Assembly (NCBI GenBank): GCA_002482725.1
Contig: DLGO01000127.1
Coordinates: forward strand, 2,850-15,986
Direction: 5' to 3'
DNA from: Bacteroidetes bacterium UBA7692
GTDB lineage: Bacteria > Bacteroidota > Bacteroidia > Chitinophagales > LD1
DNA length: 13,137 bases
Position 1 is the stretch's first letter. Each line of letters begins with the position of its first letter. Under the pieces are notes generated by a model. The model searched no databases and had not been told where the DNA came from. It worked only from the letters and a program-made list of their open reading frames with translations. Positions 6,533-13,137 of this stretch are shown piece by piece. Both the position numbers and the translations under genes were made by a program.

Positions 6533-8221
6533 ATGAAAAACATAGTATTATTACTGGTAGCGTTATGCTACTGCACTATCAATTTTGCGCAGGCTCCTAA
6601 GGTGGAAATAACACTGGGGCCGGAATCTGATGGTAAAAGATTCAGTGGCCGGCTTGATATTATTGGCAAGGATGCCAATAATATTTATATAACCCATACA
6701 GAAGGAACCGGTGTAGGCCAGAAATACTATTTCTCCAAGCTGGATGCCAAAACCATGGCAACAAAGTCGTCTGAAGGAATAAATGAGCATCTGATTGCCG
6801 GTGAAAGGACCTTTTTTCAGGATTGCTTTTTGTCGGATGGAAAACTTAACCTGATTACCTACAGAAACAACCGCACGGCAGAAACCGCTATGGTATATAG
6901 GGAAACCTTGGATGCGCAAACAATGGAGCCTGCAAATAATGGCAAATTGTTGCTTGAAGCGCCTCAGAAGAAGTTGATGAAAATAGGTAGCCAGGGATTC
7001 ACAACTATGAATGTTGCCTATACCATAAAAAGGAGTCGCGACAGGAGCAAAATATTACTATACCGCTGCATGGACTATCAAAAGGATATGCCGGCAAAAG
7101 TACACATAGCAGTGTATGACAGTGCCTTCAATATGCTGTGGGATCAAAAATTTGAGTTTCCGGGTTACTATGTCATGTCTTTTCTGGATGCGGCGGTAAC
7201 TAACTCCGGAAAAGTATATACTATCCAAAAAAAGTATTTCGATGGTTATTACCTTGATCAAAAACTAAAAGGGGGCGGTCCAAATTATGACGTGATATTC
7301 AGGTGGTTTGACCAGAATACAAAGAAAGTTACCGAGCTGCCAATTACATTTAATCAGTTTCTGGAGGGTTGCAACTTATTGGTAGATAGCAAAGAAAATC
7401 CTGTAATAGCAGGCTGCTATTCTTTTTCAGTTGGCGACTTTATGGATATAACGAATTACTATAGTACCAATAGTATTGCAAATACAAGGGCGTCCAGAAA
7501 ACTGGCGGGAACATTTTATATATTGATAGATACAAAAACCAATACTCTACAGAAAAACTCCTTTAAGCCGTTTTCTACCACAACAGTATTTGCCGGAAAC
7601 AGTGCGGGCGGTAATACTCCGGTGGTTTTAAGCAAATTAAACAATGGGTCTGATTACGAAATGAAAGACTATGCTTTTTATGAAGCTGTAATGGACGATA
7701 ATGACGAGGTAATATTACTGGCAGAACAGTTTGCTGTTGATAATGCCTACAATAAAAATGCAGTGTATATGGGTTCCGGATTTGGAACACCACAATCTAA
7801 CCCACTTACCTACAACTACAACAATGCGCTTATTGTAAGGCTGGCAACTGACGGAAAAATAAAATGGGCCACTGAAGTTCTTAAAAGGCAGAAAACTCAA
7901 AACGCAGAAAAGTCGAGATACCTTTTTTCATATTTCGCCTTTATTCAGGGAGGAAATGTTCATGTAATTTACAATGACCATGAAGAAAATAAGGATCAGA
8001 AGAGTGATGAAAAGCTAAAAGCATTCAGGGGCAATGACGGAATGACAATGATGGTATCGGTGGATATAAACGGGAATCAAGCCAAGCAGCTACTTATAGA
8101 CCAGCAGGATATAGAAGTAATGATATCACCTGACCTGTGTAAAAAAATAGATGACAGAAATGCATTGCTGTTCGGGGTTTGGAAAGGGAGTCATCAGGTA
8201 GCAAAGCTTACTATCAAATAG
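6533..8221 (+). CDS. secreted beta-propeller-like paralogue 2
   Basis: This is a 562-residue exported protein, the longest of the family here. The signal peptide is residues 1-19 (INFA|Q). Family blocks are FSGRLDIIGKDANNIYITH, FQDCFLSDGKLNL, an AVYDSAFNMLWDQKFEF blade-like block, TNSGKVYTIQKKY, a late YNYNNALIVRLATDGKIKW with DGKIKW at 440-445, FSYFAF, HVIYNDHEENKD, and a C-terminal VAKLTIK. It has longer insertions before the YNYNN block than the neighbours. It resembles the 540-aa protein downstream more than the 507-aa protein upstream. A lipoprotein signal was considered, but the Cys residues in the leader are not in a lipobox. Function unknown. Confidence 0.85.
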   Translation: MKNIVLLLVALCYCTINFAQAPKVEITLGPESDGKRFSGRLDIIGKDANNIYITHTEGTGVGQKYYFSKLDAKTMATKSSEGINEHLIAGERTFFQDCFLSDGKLNLITYRNNRTAETAMVYRETLDAQTMEPANNGKLLLEAPQKKLMKIGSQGFTTMNVAYTIKRSRDRSKILLYRCMDYQKDMPAKVHIAVYDSAFNMLWDQKFEFPGYYVMSFLDAAVTNSGKVYTIQKKYFDGYYLDQKLKGGGPNYDVIFRWFDQNTKKVTELPITFNQFLEGCNLLVDSKENPVIAGCYSFSVGDFMDITNYYSTNSIANTRASRKLAGTFYILIDTKTNTLQKNSFKPFSTTTVFAGNSAGGNTPVVLSKLNNGSDYEMKDYAFYEAVMDDNDEVILLAEQFAVDNAYNKNAVYMGSGFGTPQSNPLTYNYNNALIVRLATDGKIKWATEVLKRQKTQNAEKSRYLFSYFAFIQGGNVHVIYNDHEENKDQKSDEKLKAFRGNDGMTMMVSVDINGNQAKQLLIDQQDIEVMISPDLCKKIDDRNALLFGVWKGSHQVAKLTIK

Positions 8222-8310
8222 TGGTGATTGAAAAATAATCGCATAGTTTTTCATCCTTCTTTATTATACTTATTATTACTATCTAAATTTAAAACACCAA
8301 AAAATAACAA

Positions 8311-9933
8311 ATGAAAAAAATCCTATTCCTGTTGATGGCAGCATGTATTGCTGAAACAACAAGTGCCCAAAAGACCCAGATAGAACTGAAGTACGGACCG
8401 GAAATAGACAGCAAACGATTTAGTGGAGCCTTGGATATAATGGGCGGTACAGATAAGAACCTATTCATAAAGCATATGGAACAAAAAGGCATGTTCGGTG
8501 GCTTCAGGACCATCTTTGCAAACCTGGACATTAATTCCCTTTCGCTTAAGGGCAGTAGTGAACTAAAAGACCTGAAAGCTGATGGAGAGGAAGTAGAGTA
8601 TTCAGATGCAGCAATGATAGATGGCAAGCTTACGCTGTTTACCTACAGGCATGATAAAAAGGACAGAAGTGGTATGCTATACCAGCAAACAGTGAATACC
8701 ACTACTATGATGCCTAACAGCGATGCAAAGCTGGTAATAGAGGCAGAGGAAGGCAAAGTGGCCTCAGGTATGTTTGCAGGATACGCTGGCCGTGGCCAAA
8801 GGTCAAATGCCCTAAGGTCGGGCTTTGATATCACCTATAGCAGGGATACATCAAAAATATTGGTTTATAAGCAATTGCCATTTGATAAAGAAGGCCCTGC
8901 CAAGGTTATGCTTGCGGTGTATGATAAAAGCATGAAGCAAATATGGAAGAAGGACTTTGCCCTGCCATATAACGACAACCTGTTTTCTATACTTGATTAT
9001 AGCATAGACAATTCAGGGAAAGTATATGCCCTTGGGAAACTCTATAATGATAAAATGAAAGAAAGCAGAGGTGGAGATGTTAACTATCAGCTGAAGCTGG
9101 TTGCTTTTGATAACAATAGCCTGAAGCCAAAGGATATGAACATATCGCTAAGCGATGATAAGTTTATAAGGGATGCAATGCTTTTCATTGATAAAAAAGG
9201 TACGCTTATAGTAACAGGGTTATATACCAAAGCGCGTTACAGAGGTGTTGCAGGCTCTTTTTATATAACGGCTGATGGAGGCTCGATGTCTGTAAAAACT
9301 ACATCGTTCAAAGACCTTCCCGTAACTGTGCTTACCCAGAACATGAGCGACAGGAAAGCTTCAAAAGTAGAAGACAGAATTGCAGAGGGAAAAGATGTGG
9401 AACTGGCATCTTACGATTTTGATAAGGTGATATTTGATGATAACGGAGAGGTTACGCTTTTTGGAGAGCAATACTATGTTACCACACATACCGTTACAAG
9501 TGGTAATACTACGCGCACCGTTTATACATACCACTACAATGATATTCTGGTAGTAAGGGTAGCTGCCGATGGCACTATCAGCTGGAGCAAGCTAGTGCCT
9601 AAAAGGCAGCTGACAAGTGGTTCTACCATGTTATTCTCCTACTATGCTACTGTACGCAATGGAAATGTGTATGTAATATACAATGACAATTTCAAGAATA
9701 TGGATGTGGTGGAAGAAGGTAGATTCAAAGCTTTTGGCGGCGGTGAAGGTGCCACGGTAATGGTGACTTTTGATAATAAAGGCAATTCCAGCAAACAACT
9801 GCTGGTAGACGGAAAGGCTGACGTGGAAACAATGATTGCACCACGCGCATGCAGGAAATTAGATGCGAACAATATTTTGCTGTTTGGTGTATGGCGCAAA
9901 ACACACCAGTTTGCAAAACTTACTTTTAAATAG
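8311..9933 (+). CDS. secreted beta-propeller-like paralogue 3
   Basis: This is a 540-residue exported protein. The signal peptide is residues 1-19 (TTSA|QK). It shares with the preceding gene the opening FSGALDIMGGTDKN, MLAVYDKSMKQIWKKDF, NSGKVYALGKLY, a YNDILVVRVAADGTISW block (YND 409-411, DGTISW 420-425) followed by VPKRQ, VYVIYNDNFKN, and the C-terminal HQFAKLTFK. YNDI and the block after it are also the clearest match to the 480-aa protein at 770-2212. The gene lies 89 bp after its neighbour and ends 21 bp before a strong terminator, making it the last gene of the cluster. No catalytic residues are recognised; ligand binding or a structural envelope role is possible but unproven. Confidence 0.85.
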   Translation: MKKILFLLMAACIAETTSAQKTQIELKYGPEIDSKRFSGALDIMGGTDKNLFIKHMEQKGMFGGFRTIFANLDINSLSLKGSSELKDLKADGEEVEYSDAAMIDGKLTLFTYRHDKKDRSGMLYQQTVNTTTMMPNSDAKLVIEAEEGKVASGMFAGYAGRGQRSNALRSGFDITYSRDTSKILVYKQLPFDKEGPAKVMLAVYDKSMKQIWKKDFALPYNDNLFSILDYSIDNSGKVYALGKLYNDKMKESRGGDVNYQLKLVAFDNNSLKPKDMNISLSDDKFIRDAMLFIDKKGTLIVTGLYTKARYRGVAGSFYITADGGSMSVKTTSFKDLPVTVLTQNMSDRKASKVEDRIAEGKDVELASYDFDKVIFDDNGEVTLFGEQYYVTTHTVTSGNTTRTVYTYHYNDILVVRVAADGTISWSKLVPKRQLTSGSTMLFSYYATVRNGNVYVIYNDNFKNMDVVEEGRFKAFGGGEGATVMVTFDNKGNSSKQLLVDGKADVETMIAPRACRKLDANNILLFGVWRKTHQFAKLTFK

Positions 9934-9954
9934 GCTTTCAGTAGCTTCAAGTTG

Positions 9955-9982
9955 AAGGCGGCCGGATCCGGCCGCCTTTTTT
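9955..9982 (+). terminator. strong intrinsic terminator closing the paralogue cluster
   Basis: Positions 9955-9978 are a perfect 24-bp palindrome (half AAGGCGGCCGGA), very GC-rich, followed by a run of six T at 9977-9982. As RNA it folds into a ten-pair stem with a small GAUC loop. It closes the transcription unit of the three paralogues. Confidence 0.92.
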
Positions 9983-10073
9983 ATTGTTGCCTACCGAGAT
10001 ATGTAATATTGATACCACACATTTGGCCTTGCGAAATGCACAGATAATGAACTAAAGTCCTTATTTAGCAATT

Positions 10074-10952
10074 ATGTTATTTCTACTCGGCAGCATTGTA
10101 CTTACTTCGTATCTCATTCTCTCCTTCAAGGTACTGGAGAGGTTGGGTATATCTGTGCTGCAGGCTATCATCTTCAATTATTTTGCCTGTGTAGTAACAG
10201 GGGCTGTGGTTTCAGGTTCATTGCCCATCAATGCAGAGGGTATACAACAACCATGGTTCCCGTGGGCCATAGTAACTGGTACTATGCTGATTATTATGCT
10301 GAATATAATCGGTGTCTGCACACAAAAGATAGGTGTGTCGGTAACGACAGTTGCCAATAAACTATCGCTGGTAATACCATTTATTGTTTCCATATTCCTA
10401 TATAAGGAGGATGCGGGGGCGCTGAAAATAACAGGGGTAATCATTGCATTGATAGCAGTAGTTTGCACCAGTTACTCACCCCAAAAAGAACAAGGCGGCA
10501 AATCTACACCCCTGCTTCTATTGGTGGTGTTGCCAGTGGTATTGTTCATGGGGAGCGGCATATTGGATAGCATAATAAAGTATGTAGAAACTACCCACCT
10601 GAACGATGGAAACAATGATGCCTTCCTGATAGCCTGCTTCCTGACGGCGGCCGTATTGGGAAGTTTCATGCTTATGTACAAAATAGCTACGGGAAGCGAA
10701 AAGTTTGATGCGCGTAGCATACCGGCAGGCATACTGATAGGAGTGCCTAACTATTTCTCTATATGGTGCCTTATACATGTATTGAAAGCAAATGCCGGCA
10801 ATAGCTCTGCGATTATCCCAATCAACAATATGGGCATCGTATTGCTTTGTACTTTGGTAGCGGCTGTGTTTTTTAAAGAGAAGCTAAGCAAGCTGAATAT
10901 TGCCGGCATTGCGCTGGCAATTGTATCTATAGCCCTTATCTCTTTTGGATAA
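10074..10952 (+). CDS. DMT-superfamily transporter, EamA-like
   Basis: This is a 292-residue inner-membrane protein with about ten membrane segments in two similar halves, the layout of the drug/metabolite transporter superfamily. The end of the first half reads TTVANKLSLVIPFIVSIFLYKE (91-112, split here for clarity as TTVANKLSLV and IPFIVSIFLYKE). The second half ends with NNMGIVLLCTLVAAVFFKEK (251-270). The repeated pattern of a helix ending in Y/F-K-E is typical of EamA domains. Substrate cannot be told from sequence. The gene is separated from the paralogue cluster by the strong terminator and converges with the EVE-domain gene, with 11 bp between the stops. The ATG start at 10074 places the first helix directly at the N-terminus, as usual. 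Confidence 0.88.
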   Translation: MLFLLGSIVLTSYLILSFKVLERLGISVLQAIIFNYFACVVTGAVVSGSLPINAEGIQQPWFPWAIVTGTMLIIMLNIIGVCTQKIGVSVTTVANKLSLVIPFIVSIFLYKEDAGALKITGVIIALIAVVCTSYSPQKEQGGKSTPLLLLVVLPVVLFMGSGILDSIIKYVETTHLNDGNNDAFLIACFLTAAVLGSFMLMYKIATGSEKFDARSIPAGILIGVPNYFSIWCLIHVLKANAGNSSAIIPINNMGIVLLCTLVAAVFFKEKLSKLNIAGIALAIVSIALISFG

Positions 10953-10954
10953 GG
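10934..10954. repeat. 7-bp inverted repeat at the convergent gene junction
   Basis: CCTTATC (10934-10940) and GATAAGG (10948-10954) pair exactly over a 7-nt loop and span the stop codon of the transporter gene. No T-run follows on either strand, so it would be at most a weak bidirectional terminator for the converging genes. Confidence 0.3.
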
Positions 10955-10963
10955 CGGGTGCTA

Positions 10964-11371
10964 TTACTCTCCTGACATTTTTATAATCATCTCGAACTCA
11001 CTATCGCGCACAGGTTGTACGCTCAGTCGGCTTAGTTTTAATAAGGCCATTTCCTGTAGCAAAGGATGCGCTTTTATCTCAGCAAGCGGTATTGGTTTTT
11101 TCAGGGTGCTTTTATACGTTACATCTACTACTACCCAAGCGGTTTCTTCCGTAGTAGGGTCCTGGTATGCCTCTTTGGTCACCTTTACCAGGCCAACCAC
11201 TGCAGGGTTGGTAACGCTATGGTAAAACAGGCAGATGTCGCCCTTTTTCATGGCTTTCAGGTTGTTTCGGGCCTGATAGTTTCGGACACCACTCCAAAAG
11301 GTTGTTTTGTCCTTTTTCATATCTTCTATAGAGTAAGTAGAGGGTTCTGATTTTATAAGCCAGTAAGCCAT
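10964..11371 (-). CDS. EVE domain-containing protein
   Basis: This is a 135-residue cytoplasmic protein made of a single EVE domain, the PUA-like fold of human THYN1 that is thought to bind modified bases in DNA or RNA. Recognisable family blocks are YWLIKSEP (3-10), WSGVRNYQARNNLKAMKKGD (26-45), LFYHS (48-52), VGLVKVTKEAYQDPT (59-73) and LSRLSVQPV (113-121). It is shorter than the roughly 150 residues usual for the family because the segment after EAYQDPT is compact. It is the last gene of the minus-strand operon, 27 bp after the permease gene. Its role here, perhaps in nucleic acid modification sensing, is not known. Confidence 0.93.
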   Translation of the reverse strand: MAYWLIKSEPSTYSIEDMKKDKTTFWSGVRNYQARNNLKAMKKGDICLFYHSVTNPAVVGLVKVTKEAYQDPTTEETAWVVVDVTYKSTLKKPIPLAEIKAHPLLQEMALLKLSRLSVQPVRDSEFEMIIKMSGE

Positions 11372-11398
11372 ATAGGAGGTTTAACTTTTGGTATGTTC

Positions 11399-12622
11399 TT
11401 AGTTTACTTTCAGGCTCTGTGCGCCGGCCTTGCGGGCAGGGTAAAGCGATGCTAAGCTACTGATAATTACTACGGTAAAAAAGGTAAGTACTACATCTGA
11501 TATACGAATGGAAACTGGGTAGGCATCTACCACAAAGCTACCACCACCATCGTTCAGCTTTATGAAGCCAAAATGCTGCTGCAGCAGACATAACAACAGT
11601 CCAAGTCCAAGTCCCGAGAATGCTCCGATACAGCCTGTCAAGATACCCTCCAGCAGAAAAATGTTTCGGATGTTGGATTCATTGGCACCCATAGCCTTGA
11701 GTATGGAAATGTCCTTGTGCTTCTCCATTACAAGCATGGACAGGGAGCCAATAATATTGAAAGAGATAATGAGCATGATGAAGGTAAGAATAGCAAACAC
11801 TGCCCAGCGTTCCATTTTTATAACCCTGAATAGAACTTCGTTCATTTCGAGCCGGGTGCGCACCACGAAATCGTTGCCGAGCGATGCCTTTAGCTGTTCG
11901 CGCATGGATTCTTCGTTGGTGCCGGGTTGTAACTTTATCTCATAGGCAGACACAGCATTTTCTTCTCCCAATAGTTCCTGCACCAGACCAAGGGATACGA
12001 AAACGTACTTCGAGTCAAACTCTTGCTGCAGCATAAAAATACCGGCAGGTAATACAGTAGTCGAGCTGAATGCATCTTCAGGAAGCAGTACGCTTTTAAC
12101 GCCTTTGCGTGGTACTTTAATGCCGAGTAGCTCAATACCGCGTTCGGGTTCTATATTTAGTGCCAGGTTTAGGTTTGCGCCTATTACTGCATAGTTGGCG
12201 CGTGCATCTTCCAGTATAAACTCTCCCTGGTATAGGAAGTCCTGCACCCTGTTTACATGGGTATAGTTGCTGTCTACTCCCTTTATAACCGCAAGAGTAG
12301 CTTTGTCGTTGTATTCCAGGTAAGCATTTTCTTCCAGTGTTTTGGTAATGCCTGCCACGCCTTTGGTTCGCAGTACTTTGGTAAATAGCTCGGGAGTATC
12401 TTCAAATGTTTTACCCAGTTTTGATGTAACCGTAAGCTGCGGGTAAAAAGCACTATAGAGGTCGGTTACAAGCCCTTCAAATCCATTAAAAACGCTTAGC
12501 ACCACAATTAGCGCAAATGCTCCTACGCCCATGCCCACCATGGATATGGCAGATATGATATTGATAGCATTGGTAGATTTCTTAGAGAAAAGATACCGCT
12601 GCGCTATGCGTATGGCAAACAT
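11399..12622 (-). CDS. LolC/LolE-like ABC transporter permease (FtsX family)
   Basis: This is a 407-residue inner-membrane protein with the LolC/E layout. One N-terminal helix (about 20-45, within INIISAISMVGMGVGAFALI) is followed by VLSVFNGFEG, a large periplasmic MacB-like domain (about 50-268), then three helices (about 272-298, 320-350, 375-395). The KDISILKAMGANESNI block (303-318) is the coupling segment that contacts the ATPase in FtsX-type permeases, and the C-terminus ends with the family's LYPARKA. LolCDE extracts lipoproteins from the inner membrane for delivery to the outer membrane. The LolD ATPase is not in this window. Placement between rbfA and the EVE gene, with short gaps, indicates one operon. 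The exact substrate is inferred from family resemblance. Confidence 0.9.
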   Translation of the reverse strand: MFAIRIAQRYLFSKKSTNAINIISAISMVGMGVGAFALIVVLSVFNGFEGLVTDLYSAFYPQLTVTSKLGKTFEDTPELFTKVLRTKGVAGITKTLEENAYLEYNDKATLAVIKGVDSNYTHVNRVQDFLYQGEFILEDARANYAVIGANLNLALNIEPERGIELLGIKVPRKGVKSVLLPEDAFSSTTVLPAGIFMLQQEFDSKYVFVSLGLVQELLGEENAVSAYEIKLQPGTNEESMREQLKASLGNDFVVRTRLEMNEVLFRVIKMERWAVFAILTFIMLIISFNIIGSLSMLVMEKHKDISILKAMGANESNIRNIFLLEGILTGCIGAFSGLGLGLLLCLLQQHFGFIKLNDGGGSFVVDAYPVSIRISDVVLTFFTVVIISSLASLYPARKAGAQSLKVN

Positions 12623-12650
12623 CTATTGTTTCAAAGGCTTTGGTGGCAGT

Positions 12651-13034
12651 TTATGACTCTGTTTCGGGAGCTTTATCTTTATCCGGGTCCGATTTTATTT
12701 CGCGGAATATTTCTTCCATACGGTAAACGTAATCCATGGTATCATCTATATAAAACTCCAGTTCGGGGATTTTGCGCAGCTGGTGCCTTAGCTTGTCGCC
12801 CAATATCTTGCGAAGCTCATAAGTGCGCTCCTCGAAAATGCCCAGGATGTGCTGCTTGTCATCTGCATTGAATATGCTCAGGTAAAAGCGCGCTATGCTC
12901 AGGTCGCTGGTCACTATCACCTTTGGGATGCTCACCAAAGCTTTGCCAAACAATCCTTTCAGTTCACGATTTATAATGTCGGCAAACTCTTTCTGAATTA
13001 GCGTGCCTATTTTTTGTTGTCTTCTTGTATCCAT
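12651..13034 (-). CDS. rbfA: ribosome-binding factor A
   Basis: This small KH-like protein binds the 30S subunit during maturation of the 5' end of 16S rRNA and aids growth in the cold. It has 127 residues, about the usual size. The N-terminal RRQQKIGTLIQKEFADII helix (4-21), the IPKVIVTSDLSIARFYLSIF segment (36-55) and LRHQLRKIPELEFYIDDTMD (82-101) fit the family; the charged C-terminal tail (KSDPDKDKAPETES) is normal. It heads the minus-strand operon. The permease gene begins 28 bp after its stop, and a TATATTTG box lies 42 bp before its start. Confidence 0.95.
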   Translation of the reverse strand: MDTRRQQKIGTLIQKEFADIINRELKGLFGKALVSIPKVIVTSDLSIARFYLSIFNADDKQHILGIFEERTYELRKILGDKLRHQLRKIPELEFYIDDTMDYVYRMEEIFREIKSDPDKDKAPETES

Positions 13035-13076
13035 ACTTCACAATTGTTTTCCGGTCGATTTCCGAAAATTATGCTG

Positions 13077-13084
13077 CAAATATA
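13077..13084 (-). promoter_or_regulatory. Bacteroidota -7 box (TATATTTG) for the rbfA operon
   Basis: Read on the minus strand, TATATTTG matches the TAnnTTTG consensus exactly and lies 42 bp upstream of the rbfA ATG. A TTG sits 24 bp further upstream, a few bases more than the usual spacing. It would drive rbfA, the permease gene and the EVE gene. Confidence 0.55.
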
Positions 13085-13137
13085 TTGATGATGATAGATA
13101 AGTAGCCACAATATTCTCTAAATGCAAAATGCCCGTA

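Noticed and set aside
6533..8221. Possible lipoprotein signal, because the leader contains Cys residues.
   Set aside because: The Cys residues are not preceded by a lipobox, and the sibling proteins show a plain signal peptidase I type A-Q site.
1..13137. CRISPR array, insertion sequence or phage genes.
   Set aside because: No regularly spaced short repeats, transposase, integrase or phage structural motifs are visible on either strand.

Overview
The window looks like a chromosomal segment from a member of the Bacteroidota, most likely close to the Chitinophagaceae. The reasons are Sec signal peptides that nearly all end in A-Q, few Shine-Dalgarno sequences, promoter-like boxes of the TAnnTTTG type, the rbfA / LolC-like permease gene order, and a strong preference for the isoleucine codon ATA. 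No mobile element gene, CRISPR array, tRNA or rRNA was found. The lineage is an inference; no phylogenetic marker was compared.

Left region (1-769). No gene is convincingly supported. It holds a 21-nt near-identical direct repeat spaced 173 bp apart, a low-confidence open frame on the minus strand running off the left edge, several short inverted repeats (289-431), and a cluster of five copies of a decamer TGACAYYAAA in both orientations (461-581). These look like dispersed non-coding repeats or binding sites.

First plus-strand unit (770-3935). A secreted beta-propeller-like protein of unknown function, a polytopic membrane protein (DUF6427-like) and purQ follow each other with 11 and 17 bp gaps, so they are probably co-transcribed. 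adk (4081-4656) follows after a 145-bp gap and ends at a clear intrinsic terminator.

Paralogue cluster (4747-9933). After the adk terminator come a 57-residue stub and three full-length secreted proteins (507, 562 and 540 aa) of one family, ending at a second, very strong intrinsic terminator. Reading the proteins side by side shows that the 480-aa protein at 770-2212 is a divergent member of the same family. They share the signal peptide type, an opening (I/L)xG(K/S)..(N/D) motif, a late D/N-G-x-x-x-W motif followed by a K.Q motif, and a similar C-terminal strand. The window therefore holds four full members and one remnant. This family is the most interesting content here; its function is unknown.

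Right region (10074-13137). A DMT/EamA-type transporter gene on the plus strand converges on a minus-strand operon read rbfA, LolC/E-like ABC permease, EVE-domain protein, with 28 and 27 bp gaps and a good promoter box upstream of rbfA.
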